Source of the DNA: Mitsuaria sp. WAJ17
GTDB lineage: Bacteria; Pseudomonadota; Gammaproteobacteria; Burkholderiales; Burkholderiaceae_C
Reading direction: 5' to 3'
Length of the DNA: 64,000 bases
Assembly: GCF_014174515.1 (NCBI RefSeq)
Contig: NZ_JACJUG010000007.1
Coordinates: 124,001-188,000, forward strand
Numbering within the stretch: position 1 is the first letter of the stretch; every line of letters starts with the position of its first letter. Under the pieces are notes generated by a model. That model did not search any database, was not told the origin of the DNA, and saw only the letters and a list, made by a program, of their open reading frames with translations. Position numbers and translations under genes: made by a program. This document shows positions 20,300 to 28,270 of the stretch, piece by piece.

Positions 20300-20794
20300 T
20301 CACTCGCTCAGGGGCGAGGTCCAGGCGATGTCGTAGTGGTTCAGCGCCAGGATCTTGGTCTCGACTTCCAGGAAGCGGTTGGCCTCTTCCTGGCCAATGG
20401 CCTTGACCATCTTGGGGTGGTACTTGCGCAGCAGCTTCAGCTCGGCCTCAGCCAGGGCCAGGGAGTCCTTGGACGCCTGCTTGGCCTGGGCGCCGGTGAG
20501 CCTGTCGCCCTGGTTCACGGATTCCACGACCATGCGGGTGCGCTGGCGGGCCAGCTCGCCGGCTTCCTTGGAGTAGGCCTCGTAAACGGCGTTGAACTTG
20601 GCGGTCTGGGCAGCATCCAGCTTCAGGTTGTGCAGCACCACGGCCTTGCGGTCCGTGCGCAGCTTCTCGCGGACGGCCTGAACACGCGCGGCATCCGGGC
20701 CGGGCGTCGATTCGGCCGCCAGGGTGGGCAGGCTCAGGCACAGGGCCAGGCCCAGCAGGGGCAGCGTACGCAGCAGGGGCTTGCGGACCAACAT
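20300..20794 (-). CDS. secreted helical protein, unknown function
   Basis: A 164-residue protein with a signal peptide (MLVRKPLLRTLPLLGLALCL, cut near TLAAES). The mature part is highly charged and helical: VQAVREKLRTDRKAVVLHNL, AQTAKFNAVYEAYSKEAGEL, then AELKLLRKYHPKMV. It has a Leu-Asp-Ala-Ala-Gln-x-x-Lys-Phe pattern. This resembles periplasmic Spy/CpxP-type or Burkholderiales 'transcriptional regulator-like' exported proteins, but I cannot assign a family. GAGGAGAG seven bases upstream fixes the start at 20794, rather than an in-frame ATG 15 bases earlier. It is convergent with the DUF1176 gene and shares its terminator. Confidence 0.75.
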   Translation of the reverse strand: MLVRKPLLRTLPLLGLALCLSLPTLAAESTPGPDAARVQAVREKLRTDRKAVVLHNLKLDAAQTAKFNAVYEAYSKEAGELARQRTRMVVESVNQGDRLTGAQAKQASKDSLALAEAELKLLRKYHPKMVKAIGQEEANRFLEVETKILALNHYDIAWTSPLSE

Positions 20795-21022
20795 CAGAAC
20801 TCTCCTCAACTCAAAACAGAAAAAGCCGAGCGAGTGTTTCAGTGGAAACGCTGATCGTCAACATGGTTTTCCTCAGCGCGGTCTCGGGGTGGCGGGCCTG
20901 CGACGCCGGCGCGGTCCGGAGCTCGCCCGCGGCCTTCACCAAGCTTTGCACTGGGGGCGGACCAGGACTTGCCCTGCTCCCTAGAATGAGGCCATTCGGC
21001 CTGAGCCGAGAGAGGAGCCCCC

Positions 21023-21634
21023 ATGGACCGTCGCCACTGGATGTTGGGATTTGCCGCCAGCGCCCTGCTGAGCCTCAGCGCGTGCAGCACCACGTACGTC
21101 GTCAACGCGGACGTCAGCAGCTTCGGCAGCTGGCCCGAGGGCCGCAAGCCGGCGAGTTATGCCTTCGACCGCCTGCCCTCGCAGCAGCAAGAAGGCGAGC
21201 GCCAGGCCGCGCTGGAGAGCGCCGCAGCGGCCGCCCTGGCCAAGGCGGGCTTCAAGCCGGCCGCCGACGCCAAGAGCGCCGATGTGCTGGTCTCCATCGG
21301 CATGAGCGTCAACGCCAACGACCGCGCGCCCTGGGACGATCCCCTGTGGTGGCGCTGGCATGGCAGCTACGGCGGCTGGCGCTACGGCCATTACTGGCGT
21401 GGCGGCCTGGGCCCCATGTGGATGGAGCCCCGCTACGAGCGCGGCGTGGCCCTGCTGCTGCGCGACCGTGCCAGCGGCGAGCCGCTCTATGAGGCACGCG
21501 CAAGCAACGAGGGCATGACCCAGGGCGACTCGCGCCTGCCCGGGGCCTTGTTCGACGCAGCGATGAGCGACTTCCCCCGGACGGAGCCCAAGCCGCACCG
21601 CACCAGCGTGCAGGTCAGCCGCGAGGCCCCCTGA
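21023..21634 (+). CDS. DUF4136 family lipoprotein
   Basis: A 203-residue predicted lipoprotein. The N-terminus MDRRHWMLGFAASALLSLSAC ends in a lipobox (LSAC), so Cys21 should be lipidated. The mature part matches DUF4136: TTYVVNADVSSFGSWPEG, YAFDRLPS, then the Ala-rich helix AALESAAAAALAKAGFKPA, ADVLVSIGM and a Trp/Gly/Tyr-rich central segment. RGVALLLRDRASGEPLYEARA lies near the end. GAGAGGAG precedes the ATG. Family function is unknown; it is probably anchored in the outer membrane. It ends 71 bp before glmU. Confidence 0.88.
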   Translation: MDRRHWMLGFAASALLSLSACSTTYVVNADVSSFGSWPEGRKPASYAFDRLPSQQQEGERQAALESAAAAALAKAGFKPAADAKSADVLVSIGMSVNANDRAPWDDPLWWRWHGSYGGWRYGHYWRGGLGPMWMEPRYERGVALLLRDRASGEPLYEARASNEGMTQGDSRLPGALFDAAMSDFPRTEPKPHRTSVQVSREAP

Positions 21635-21664
21635 ACCCGGGCCGGGACCGGGGGCGCCGGCGGC

Positions 21665-21675
21665 CATAATCGCGG
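21665..21675 (+). promoter_or_regulatory. candidate glmU promoter core CATAATCGCGG
   Basis: A -10-like hexamer plus CGCGG lies 36 bp before the glmU start, nearly identical to the core at 39154-39164. No clear -35 was found. Confidence 0.4.
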
Positions 21676-21705
21676 CTTCTTTCCAAGACGCGTCGCGAAT
21701 CCGAC

Positions 21706-23091
21706 ATGGCACTGAACATCGTCATCATGGCTGCCGGCAAGGGCACCCGCATGAAGTCGGCCCTGCCCAAGGTCCTGCACAAGCTGGCCGGCCGCTCCCT
21801 GCTCCAGCACGTGCTGGACTGCACCGAGCCCCTGGCGGCAGCCCGGCGCATCGTCATCACCGGCCACGGGGCCGCCCAGGTGGAATCGGCGGTCGCGGCC
21901 AGTGGCGCCGCCTTTGTGCGCCAGGAGCCCCAGCTGGGCACCGGCCATGCCATCCAGCAGACGGTGCCCGTGCTGCCGGAAAGCGGCACCACCCTGATCC
22001 TCAATGGTGACGTCCCCCTGATCCGCACCGAGACAGCCCGCCGCCTGGCCGAGGCCTGTGACGGCCGCGCCCTGGTCCTGCTGACCATCGATCTGGCCGA
22101 CCCCACCGGCTACGGCCGCATCATGCGTACAGGCGGCCATCCCGACGGCGCCGTGCAAGCCATCGTCGAGCACAAGGACGCCAGCCCCGAGCAGCGCCTC
22201 ATCCGCGAGGGCTACACCGGCATGATGGCGGCACCCACGGCCCTGCTGAAGCGCTGGGTCATGGCCCTGTCCAACAACAACGCCCAGGGCGAGTACTACC
22301 TGACCGACATCGTTGCCATGGCCGTCGCAGAGGGCGTGCCGGTGCTGGGCGTCAAGGCGCCCAACGAGACCGAGGTCCTGGGCGTCAACAGCCCGCTGCA
22401 GTTGGCCGACCTGGAGCGTCGCTACCAGCGCCAGCAGGCTGAAAGCCTGATGGAAGCCGGCGTGCGCCTGGCCGATCCGGCCCGCTTCGACGTACGCGGC
22501 ACGCTGCAGTGCGGGCAGGACGTCGAGATCGATGTCAACTGCATCTTCGAGGGGCAGGTCAGCCTGGGCGACGGGGTGCGCATCGGTGCCAACTGCGTGA
22601 TCCGCAACGCCAGCATCGCGGCTGGCGCGCGCATCCATGAGTTCACCCATATCGACGGCGAGGCCGCCGGCGCTAGCGTGGGCGAAGGCGCGCTGATCGG
22701 CCCCTTCGCCCGCCTGCGCCCCGGCGCGCAGTTGGGCGCCGAGGTCCATATCGGCAACTTCGTCGAGGTCAAGAACTCCACCCTGGCCCGTGGCGCCAAG
22801 GCCAACCATCTGGCCTACCTGGGCGATGCGACGGTGGGTGAGCGCGTCAACTACGGCGCCGGCTCCATCACCGCCAACTACGACGGCGCCAACAAGCACC
22901 GCACCGAGATCGGCAACGATGTTCACGTAGGCTCCAACTGCGTGCTCGTGGCGCCGGTCAAGCTCGGGGCCGGCGCCACCATCGGCGGCGGATCCACCAT
23001 CACCAAGGACGTGGCCGAAGGCGAGCTGAGCGTGGCGCGCGGCAAACAGGTGGGCATCAGCGGCTGGCAGCGCCCCGTCAAAAAGCGCTGA
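21706..23091 (+). CDS. glmU: bifunctional GlmU: glucosamine-1-phosphate acetyltransferase / GlcNAc-1-phosphate uridyltransferase
   Basis: A 461-residue cytoplasmic enzyme making UDP-N-acetylglucosamine for peptidoglycan and lipopolysaccharide. The N-terminal uridyltransferase carries IVIMAAGKGTRMKSALPKVL with the nucleotide-binding GKGTRM, LGTGHAIQQ and LILNGDVPLI. The C-terminal left-handed beta-helix shows hexapeptide repeats and the acetyltransferase region NYGAGSITANYDGANKHRTE. Length is typical. It stands alone, without glmS in the window. Confidence 0.98.
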   Translation: MALNIVIMAAGKGTRMKSALPKVLHKLAGRSLLQHVLDCTEPLAAARRIVITGHGAAQVESAVAASGAAFVRQEPQLGTGHAIQQTVPVLPESGTTLILNGDVPLIRTETARRLAEACDGRALVLLTIDLADPTGYGRIMRTGGHPDGAVQAIVEHKDASPEQRLIREGYTGMMAAPTALLKRWVMALSNNNAQGEYYLTDIVAMAVAEGVPVLGVKAPNETEVLGVNSPLQLADLERRYQRQQAESLMEAGVRLADPARFDVRGTLQCGQDVEIDVNCIFEGQVSLGDGVRIGANCVIRNASIAAGARIHEFTHIDGEAAGASVGEGALIGPFARLRPGAQLGAEVHIGNFVEVKNSTLARGAKANHLAYLGDATVGERVNYGAGSITANYDGANKHRTEIGNDVHVGSNCVLVAPVKLGAGATIGGGSTITKDVAEGELSVARGKQVGISGWQRPVKKR

Positions 23092-23219
23092 TCCGGCAAC
23101 ACTTTGCGTGACAAACTTCATCCCTCTGCCTAGGATGGCGTCATGGCCCCCTCTTCTGGGGGCGCCAAACGCGCCAAGCCTGCCTAGGATTGCCAGCAGG
23201 TGGAAGAAAGCAGTACCCC

Positions 23220-23714
23220 ATGGCACACACGCATCATGAGCCTTTGATGACCGATCCGCAGCAGGCCGAGCCCGACAGCCTGGCCGAGGCGGAACGCAGC
23301 CAGTTGCTCGCTGGCCTGGACCCCATGCTGGACGCCCAGGCGCAGGCCCTGGCCGACGAGCAGGCGAGGGCCGAGGCACTGGAGCGCATGGCGCTCTACC
23401 ACGCCCGCTGCGATGACGCCGCGAAGGCCTGCTGGTACCTCTGCCGCAGCCTGGGCCTGGCCCGCCAGGAACCTGGCGAACCCAATCTGGACCTGCTCTT
23501 TGACCTGCTGGGCGCCCTGGCCGACCTGCCGGCCGAGGTTGCAGCAGCCCCCCAGCCCGAAGCCGTAGGCGATGCCGACGGCCTGGGTGTGTTCGAACTG
23601 TGCAACCAACTGGCCGCCGCCCGTGAACTGACCCAGGAAGCCTGGGAAGAAGCGGAGGCCCAGGCCTTTATCAGCGCCCCCTGCCCGACCGGCGCTGCGC
23701 ACGCCATGCACTGA
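23220..23714 (+). CDS. hypothetical acidic protein
   Basis: A 164-residue acidic, helical protein with no signal peptide or membrane span. ATG 23220 (MAHTHHEP) or ATG 23247 (MTDPQQAE) could be the start. The central part (MALYHARCDDAAKACWYLCRSLGLAR) resembles a helical-repeat (TPR-like) segment, followed by an acidic tail with several Glu/Ala runs. I do not recognise the family. A perfect six-base-arm hairpin (GCCCCC/GGGGGC, 23146-23163) lies upstream and a strong terminator follows, so it appears to be a single-gene transcript. Confidence 0.65.
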   Translation: MAHTHHEPLMTDPQQAEPDSLAEAERSQLLAGLDPMLDAQAQALADEQARAEALERMALYHARCDDAAKACWYLCRSLGLARQEPGEPNLDLLFDLLGALADLPAEVAAAPQPEAVGDADGLGVFELCNQLAAARELTQEAWEEAEAQAFISAPCPTGAAHAMH

Positions 23715-23735
23715 GCGCGCGTCGCTCTCCTGGCA

Positions 23736-23765
23736 AAAGGCACCGCCAAGCGGTGCCTTTTTTTT
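23736..23765 (+). terminator. rho-independent terminator
   Basis: AAAGGCACCG (23736-23745) and CGGTGCCTTT (23751-23760) form a perfect stem with a five-base loop, followed by more T. Confidence 0.95.
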
Positions 23766-23877
23766 CATCAATCCAGGGAATGGCCTTGCCGTTCAAACAC
23801 TTGCCGACGCTACCGCCAGCTTGTGCACGGACTTGTCCACAGCTGACGGGGACAGCGCAGCGCCCGCGGCCCGGATC

Positions 23878-24762
23878 TCAGTGCTGGTGCCGCTGGCGCT
23901 CATGCCCGGCGATCAGGCGGCTGACCCGCGACACCGACAGACCCAGCTCCTTGGCCAGGCCAGTCATGGACAGGCCGCCCTCGGTATGGGCCCGGTACAG
24001 TGCCTCTTCGCGGCTGCCAGCTTCATGCAGCCAGTCTCGCCAGGGCCTGGCCTTGAGCGATGCCCCCGAGGCGCCGGAACGGCCGGCCTTGCGCGCCGTG
24101 CCCGCACCGCCCTTGAGCTGGCCCTTCAGTCCCTCGACAAAGCCGGCATCGCCCAGGTAGATCTGCTGGCGCAGGTGCTGCCACAGGTCCAGGCCGCTGG
24201 CCTCCGCCACCAGCTTCTCGTAACGCTGGGCCGCCTTGCGACGATCGGCAGCCCCCTGCAGTGGCCGACCCATCACGTAGGCATGCAGGCCTTGCACATC
24301 CAGCCACTCCGGAGCCTCGACCAGGCCCGCATGGGCGGCGTAGCTGGACCAGGGCCATTGCGCCGGCGAAGCGGCCAGGCCGCGGCGCACGCCACCCAGC
24401 TCGACATAGCGGCAGGCGTCCAGCAGCAGCTTCTGGCGGTCCACCAGCACGGCCTTGAAGCGGCCCTGGAACAGATGGCCCACGGTCCCATGCCGCCGGT
24501 TGCTGCCCTGCGTGTAGACACCGTTGATATGCCGCATCAGGCGGGAGAGATTGGCCTGGCGGGTGAAGAGCAGGAGCTCGTAGGAGTCGGGCTCCAGGCA
24601 GTAGGCCAGGACCTGGGCGTCAAAGCGCTCCATGGCCTGCGCAATCACCGCGAGCAGGGCTCGACGGTCCGCGTCATCGTGGAACACCACCGCGCCCGCC
24701 TCGGCCTTGGAGCTGAGGTGGTAGACGGCGCCCGCAAACTCGATCCGCAGTGGTCTGGCCAT
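23878..24762 (-). CDS. Y1-type (IS200/REP-associated) transposase-like protein with degenerate HUH motif
   Basis: A 294-residue relative of RAYT transposases, which cut single-stranded REP palindromes. The fold markers are clear: MARPLRIEFAGAVYHL, NLSRLMRHINGVYTQ, RRHGTVGHLFQGRFKAVLVD, CRYVELGGVRRG and WPWSSYAAHAGL. The family's metal-binding His-x-His (usually NHYH) is here DSYE, residues 59-62, so both histidines are gone. The NPVRAG motif is GGVRRG. The presumed nucleophile Tyr119 remains. The C-terminus adds a DnaA/MerR-like helix-turn-helix (LSMTGLAKELGLSVSRVSRL). It is probably unable to transpose and may be a domesticated DNA-binding protein. The start at 24762 lacks a good ribosome site. 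Confidence 0.8.
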   Translation of the reverse strand: MARPLRIEFAGAVYHLSSKAEAGAVVFHDDADRRALLAVIAQAMERFDAQVLAYCLEPDSYELLLFTRQANLSRLMRHINGVYTQGSNRRHGTVGHLFQGRFKAVLVDRQKLLLDACRYVELGGVRRGLAASPAQWPWSSYAAHAGLVEAPEWLDVQGLHAYVMGRPLQGAADRRKAAQRYEKLVAEASGLDLWQHLRQQIYLGDAGFVEGLKGQLKGGAGTARKAGRSGASGASLKARPWRDWLHEAGSREEALYRAHTEGGLSMTGLAKELGLSVSRVSRLIAGHERQRHQH

Positions 24763-24826
24763 GCTGCAACTTAGGCCAGCGGCCCGCAAAACGCAAGTGC
24801 CTGGCAAGGCCTGACCCCCACACAAA

Positions 24827-24880
24827 GGGGACACCCCAGGCACGGCCTCTGTCATTGATGGGGCCAGGTGTTGCGTCCCC
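24827..24880. repeat. REP-like imperfect palindrome beside the RAYT gene
   Basis: GGGGACACC at the left and GGTGT plus GTCCCC at the right form an interrupted stem with an inner GGCC/GGCC pair around a TCTGTCATTGATG loop. It lies 65 bp upstream of the RAYT-like gene, where REP partners of these transposases are typically found. Only this copy was noticed. Confidence 0.4.
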
Positions 24881-24914
24881 GCCAAGGGTCGGGGGGAGCC
24901 AGGGCAGAGAAAGC

Positions 24915-25397
24915 TCAGTGCCTGAGCCCGTCCAGCACCTTGAGCACGGCCTCGTCGCCCATGTTGCGGGCATCGGCCAGCTCACCGCCGCTGGTGGCGC
25001 TGAGCACCTGGCCATCGCGGCCCAGCACGGCCACCGCGGGGATGCCCTTCTTCAGCGGCACGCCCATCTGCGCGGCGAGGTCGGTGTTCTTGTCGAAGCG
25101 GCCGACGTTGACCTTGAGCACCACAAAGCGCTTGGCCACCGGTCCGGCCAGGGTGCCGCCGGAGAACTTGCGGTCCAGGGCCATGCAGTCTCCGCACCAG
25201 TTGGCACCGAAGACCACCAGCACATTGCGCTGCTGGGCATTGGCCTGGGCCAGGGCCTGGTTGAGATCGGCACGGGCGTCGGCCTGCTCGTTGTAGACCT
25301 GCGGCTTGGGCGCGTCCTCGGCCAGGGCCGGGACCATGGCGGCTGCCAGGCCCAGGGCCAGCGCCGTGCTGCGGAAGAAGGTGGCGAGGGTGTTCAT
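24915..25397 (-). CDS. periplasmic thioredoxin-family protein (WCGDC)
   Basis: A 160-residue exported protein with a signal peptide (MNTLATFFRSTALALGLAAA, cut near ALAEDA). It has a thioredoxin fold: VLVVFGANWCGDCMAL with the redox pair Cys68/Cys71 in WCGDC, a VVLKVNVGRFD strand, and the cis-Pro region GIPAVAVLGRDGQ. The CGDC motif, in place of CGPC, and LDRKF after it are typical of a bacterial group predicted to reduce periplasmic disulfides; the exact partner is unknown. A longer in-frame start at 25484 would precede the signal peptide with unrelated residues and is rejected. Neighbouring genes are unrelated. Confidence 0.85.
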   Translation of the reverse strand: MNTLATFFRSTALALGLAAAMVPALAEDAPKPQVYNEQADARADLNQALAQANAQQRNVLVVFGANWCGDCMALDRKFSGGTLAGPVAKRFVVLKVNVGRFDKNTDLAAQMGVPLKKGIPAVAVLGRDGQVLSATSGGELADARNMGDEAVLKVLDGLRH

Positions 25398-25510
25398 GGG
25401 GCGCAGTGTGCCGCAAGTCATTCCCCCTGCCGGAATGCATGTGCATGCGGCCCTGACGGGATCCTGATGCCAGATCGGGTACAAAGCGGGGTTTCAACTC
25501 CGCGCCCATC

Positions 25511-26419
25511 ATGGCCTCGACCCTTCTCGCCCTGCTTGACGACATCGCCACCCTGCTGGACGACGTCGCCCTCCTCTCCAAGGCAGCCGCCCAAAAGACC
25601 ACGGGGGTGCTGGGAGACGACCTCGCGCTCAATGCCCAGCAGGTCAGCGGCATCCGCGCCGAGCGCGAGCTGCCGGTGGTGTGGGCGGTGGCCAAGGGTT
25701 CGCTGCGCAACAAGGCCATCCTCGTGCCCGCAGCGCTGGCCATCAGCGCCTTCGCGCCCTGGGCTGTCACGCCCCTGCTGATGCTTGGCGGCGCCTACCT
25801 GTGCTTCGAGGGCGTCGAGAAGCTGGCGCACAAGTTCCTGCATGGGGACGAGGACGCGGCCGAGCATGCCCAGCAGGTCCAGGCCCTCTGCGACCCGGCC
25901 GTGGACCTGGTCGCCTTCGAGCGCGACAAGATCAAGGGCGCCATCCGCACCGACTTCATTCTCTCGGCCGAGATCATCGTCATCACCCTGGGCCTGGTCT
26001 CCAGCTCGCCGCTGGCCACCCAGTTGATGGTGCTCAGCGGCATCGCGGTGCTGATGACGATGGGCGTCTACGGCCTCGTGGGAGCCATCGTGAAGCTCGA
26101 CGACCTGGGCCTCTACCTCAGCCGCAAGGCCGAGTCGTGGAAGCAGTCGCTGGGCGGACTGCTGCTGGTGGCCGCGCCGCGCCTGATGAAGATGCTGGCC
26201 GTGGTCGGCACCGCCGCCATGTTCATGGTGGGCGGCGGCATCCTGGTGCACGGCATGGAGCCGGTGCACCATGCCATCGATCACCTGGCGCAATCCCTGC
26301 CTGGCGCACCGGTCCTGCCCTGGCTGGTGGCCACCCTGGGCGACGTGCTGGTGGGCATCGCCTGCGGCGCGCTGGTCCTGGCCGTGGTGGAGGGCACGGC
26401 CAAGCTGCGCCGCCGCTGA
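25511..26419 (+). CDS. DUF808 family inner-membrane protein (YedI-like)
   Basis: A 302-residue integral membrane protein. The opening [42 protein letters not shown] is the family signature (shown here in part by its first residues). Five or so hydrophobic spans follow, including [22 protein letters not shown] and [23 protein letters not shown], and the motif [13 protein letters not shown] is conserved. Function is not established for this family. The gene faces the K+ channel gene, and the two stop codons abut with no spacer (TGA then TCA at 26417-26422), so they share their 3' boundary. Confidence 0.9.
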   Translation: MASTLLALLDDIATLLDDVALLSKAAAQKTTGVLGDDLALNAQQVSGIRAERELPVVWAVAKGSLRNKAILVPAALAISAFAPWAVTPLLMLGGAYLCFEGVEKLAHKFLHGDEDAAEHAQQVQALCDPAVDLVAFERDKIKGAIRTDFILSAEIIVITLGLVSSSPLATQLMVLSGIAVLMTMGVYGLVGAIVKLDDLGLYLSRKAESWKQSLGGLLLVAAPRLMKMLAVVGTAAMFMVGGGILVHGMEPVHHAIDHLAQSLPGAPVLPWLVATLGDVLVGIACGALVLAVVEGTAKLRRR

Positions 26420-27283
26420 TCAGATCGCGTCGCGCTGGTAGGGCGGCAGGGGCGCGCCGCAGTCGCGGCAGTAGCGCGCCTCGGCCAGATGGCCTTCGCT
26501 GAGGCATTGCGGGCAGCTGCGGGTGGTGGGCGTGCCGCTGCGACGCTGGGCCGTCATCTCGGCCGTCACGATGCCCGTGGGCACGGCCAGCACGCCCCAG
26601 CCCAGCAGCATCATGGCCGAGGCGATCAGGCGGCCCAGGTCCGTCTTGGGCGTGATGTCGCCGAAGCCCACCGTGGTCATGGTGGTCACGGCCCAGTACA
26701 TGGCGGTGGGGATGTTGACGAAGCCATGGGCCGGCCCCTCGACCACATACATCACCGTCCCCATGATCAGAACGGCCATGATCACCACCGACAGGAAGAC
26801 CAGGATCTTGCGCGCACTGGCCTGCAGCGCGCTGCCCAGACTGCGGAACTCGTGCAGGTAGGCGCTGAGCTTGAAGATGCGGAAGATGCGCAGCAGGCGC
26901 AGCACGCGAACATCCACCAGGGCATAGGCCTCTGGCAGGAACAGCGCCAGGTAGGTGGGCAGCACCGCCAGCAGATCGACGACTCCATAGAAGCTGCGCA
27001 CATAGCGCCAGGGCTGCGGCACGCAGGCCACGCGCAGCAGGTACTCGACGGTGAACAGCGCGGTGAAGAAATACTCGGCGACGTCGAAGGCACGGCCATG
27101 GCGCAGGCGCCAGTCTGCGACGCTCTCGGCGATCACCAGGGCCACGCTCAGCAGCACGGCCACGACCAGGGCCACGTCAAAGGCCTTGCCGGCGCGCGTG
27201 TCCGCCTCGAAGATGATGGTGTAGCAGCGGTCCCGCCAGCCACTCAGGGCGGCGGTGCCATCGGCAGGGGCAGGATGCATCAT
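26420..27283 (-). CDS. voltage-gated-type potassium channel with C-terminal zinc ribbon
   Basis: A 287-residue six-helix cation channel. S1-S3 spans lie at about 34-55, 68-85 and 98-118. S4 carries regularly spaced Arg in VRVLRLLRIFRIFK (125-138). The pore loop ends in the selectivity filter TVGFGD (204-209), and S6 follows at about 218-240. This fits Kv/KvAP-like bacterial ion transporters that pass K+ across the inner membrane. After S6 comes a short tail with CxxC-x11-CxxC (Cys257, 260, 272, 275), a zinc-ribbon-like knuckle that is not part of the standard channel. It is divergent from the 78-residue gene at 27334. Confidence 0.92.
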   Translation of the reverse strand: MMHPAPADGTAALSGWRDRCYTIIFEADTRAGKAFDVALVVAVLLSVALVIAESVADWRLRHGRAFDVAEYFFTALFTVEYLLRVACVPQPWRYVRSFYGVVDLLAVLPTYLALFLPEAYALVDVRVLRLLRIFRIFKLSAYLHEFRSLGSALQASARKILVFLSVVIMAVLIMGTVMYVVEGPAHGFVNIPTAMYWAVTTMTTVGFGDITPKTDLGRLIASAMMLLGWGVLAVPTGIVTAEMTAQRRSGTPTTRSCPQCLSEGHLAEARYCRDCGAPLPPYQRDAI

Positions 27284-27333
27284 CCGGCCAGTCTAGGGCC
27301 TGCTGCAGCCCCGCGACGAGGGACAATCAGCCC

Positions 27334-27570
27334 ATGAAGACACACACCATCGAAGTCCAGAAGTTCAAGGCCGCCGGCAACGCGCACGGCCTGATCATGC
27401 TCAAGGTGGACGCCTTGGTCGCTCCCAAGTCCAATGTCGAGGGTATCGAGCCCAGCTCCATCCTGAGCCTGACCGAGGCGAACGCCCGCGTGCTGATGTC
27501 GCTGCTGAAGGCGCAGATCGCCGAGCTGGACACCAAGAAACCCAAGAGCCGGCACGGCCGCCACGGCTGA
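27334..27570 (+). CDS. small conserved-looking hypothetical protein
   Basis: A 78-residue protein starting MKTHTIEVQKFKAAGNAHGL with a beta-strand-rich N-terminal half (LIMLKVDALVAPKS) and an amphipathic helix (NARVLMSLLKAQIAEL). It ends in a basic tail rich in Lys, Arg and His. It has no signal or membrane span. The codon pattern matches the neighbours, and it lies 20 bp before the UPF0149 gene, which supports it being real and co-transcribed. I recall similar small proteins in other Burkholderiales but cannot name a family. Confidence 0.7.
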   Translation: MKTHTIEVQKFKAAGNAHGLIMLKVDALVAPKSNVEGIEPSSILSLTEANARVLMSLLKAQIAELDTKKPKSRHGRHG

Positions 27571-27590
27571 GCACTGAACAAAGACACCCC

Positions 27591-28205
27591 ATGGAATATC
27601 CCAGCTACAACCCCGCCTCCGACTACCTGCCGCTCAGCGACGAGGAACTGTCGATGCTCGACGACATGCTGAGCAAGCTGCCCAGCGACGCCGCGATGAA
27701 CATCGAGGCCCTGGACGGCTACCTGACCGCCCTGCTGCTGAGCCCGCAGCCCCTGGCCGCGCAGCCCGGCGCCGCCTGGCTGCCCGAGATATGGGGTGGC
27801 GACGGCGCCGACGGCATCGCCCCCTTCGTCAGCGGCAAGCAAAAGAAGCGCGTGATGATGCTGGTGCTGCGCCACCTGCACAGCATCGCCGTACAGCTCA
27901 AGAATCGGCCCGACGCCTGGGAGCCGATCTTCAGCATCGCCGTCGATGAGGAAGGCGCGGAGATGACCGACGCCGAGGACTGGTGCATCGGCTTCATGCT
28001 GGGCGTGGACCTGGCCGCTGATGAATGGGCCGCGCGCTTCGAGGACGAAACCCAGGGCGCCCTGCTCTCCCCCATCGCCCTGCTGGGTGGCGACGAGAGC
28101 CAGCAGGACCCGCAAGACCTGGCACAGCTGGCCAACGCCCAGCTCAAGGACGCCCTCAGCCGTGAGATCCCCGACGCCGTGCTGGCCCTAGCCGGGCACG
28201 GCTGA
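27591..28205 (+). CDS. UPF0149 (YecA) family protein
   Basis: A 204-residue cytoplasmic protein matching the UPF0149/YecA group: LSDEELSMLDDMLSKL, then the hallmark NIEALDGYLTALLLSP, a WLPEIWGGDG segment and the DAEDWCIGFMLGVDL motif. Many family members end in a SEC-C zinc motif; this one does not, so it is the short form. Function is unknown. It is the distal gene of a two-gene unit and is followed by a bidirectional terminator shared with the S9 peptidase gene. Confidence 0.88.
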   Translation: MEYPSYNPASDYLPLSDEELSMLDDMLSKLPSDAAMNIEALDGYLTALLLSPQPLAAQPGAAWLPEIWGGDGADGIAPFVSGKQKKRVMMLVLRHLHSIAVQLKNRPDAWEPIFSIAVDEEGAEMTDAEDWCIGFMLGVDLAADEWAARFEDETQGALLSPIALLGGDESQQDPQDLAQLANAQLKDALSREIPDAVLALAGHG

Positions 28206-28230
28206 AGCAAGCCTCGACTCCACGAAAAAA

Positions 28231-28252
28231 AAGGCGACCCGCGGGTCGCCTT
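28231..28252. terminator. bidirectional rho-independent terminator
   Basis: AAGGCGACCC-GC-GGGTCGCCTT is a perfect stem. Eight A at 28225-28232 give a T-run for the minus strand, and TTTCTTCTT follows on the plus strand. It serves both the UPF0149 and the S9 peptidase transcripts. Confidence 0.93.
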
Positions 28253-28270
28253 TCTTCTTGTGGCACGCGC

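Noticed and set aside
24763..24914. Terminal inverted repeats of a complete insertion sequence around the RAYT gene
   Set aside because: No matching repeat is seen downstream of 23878 and RAYT genes normally lack such ends.
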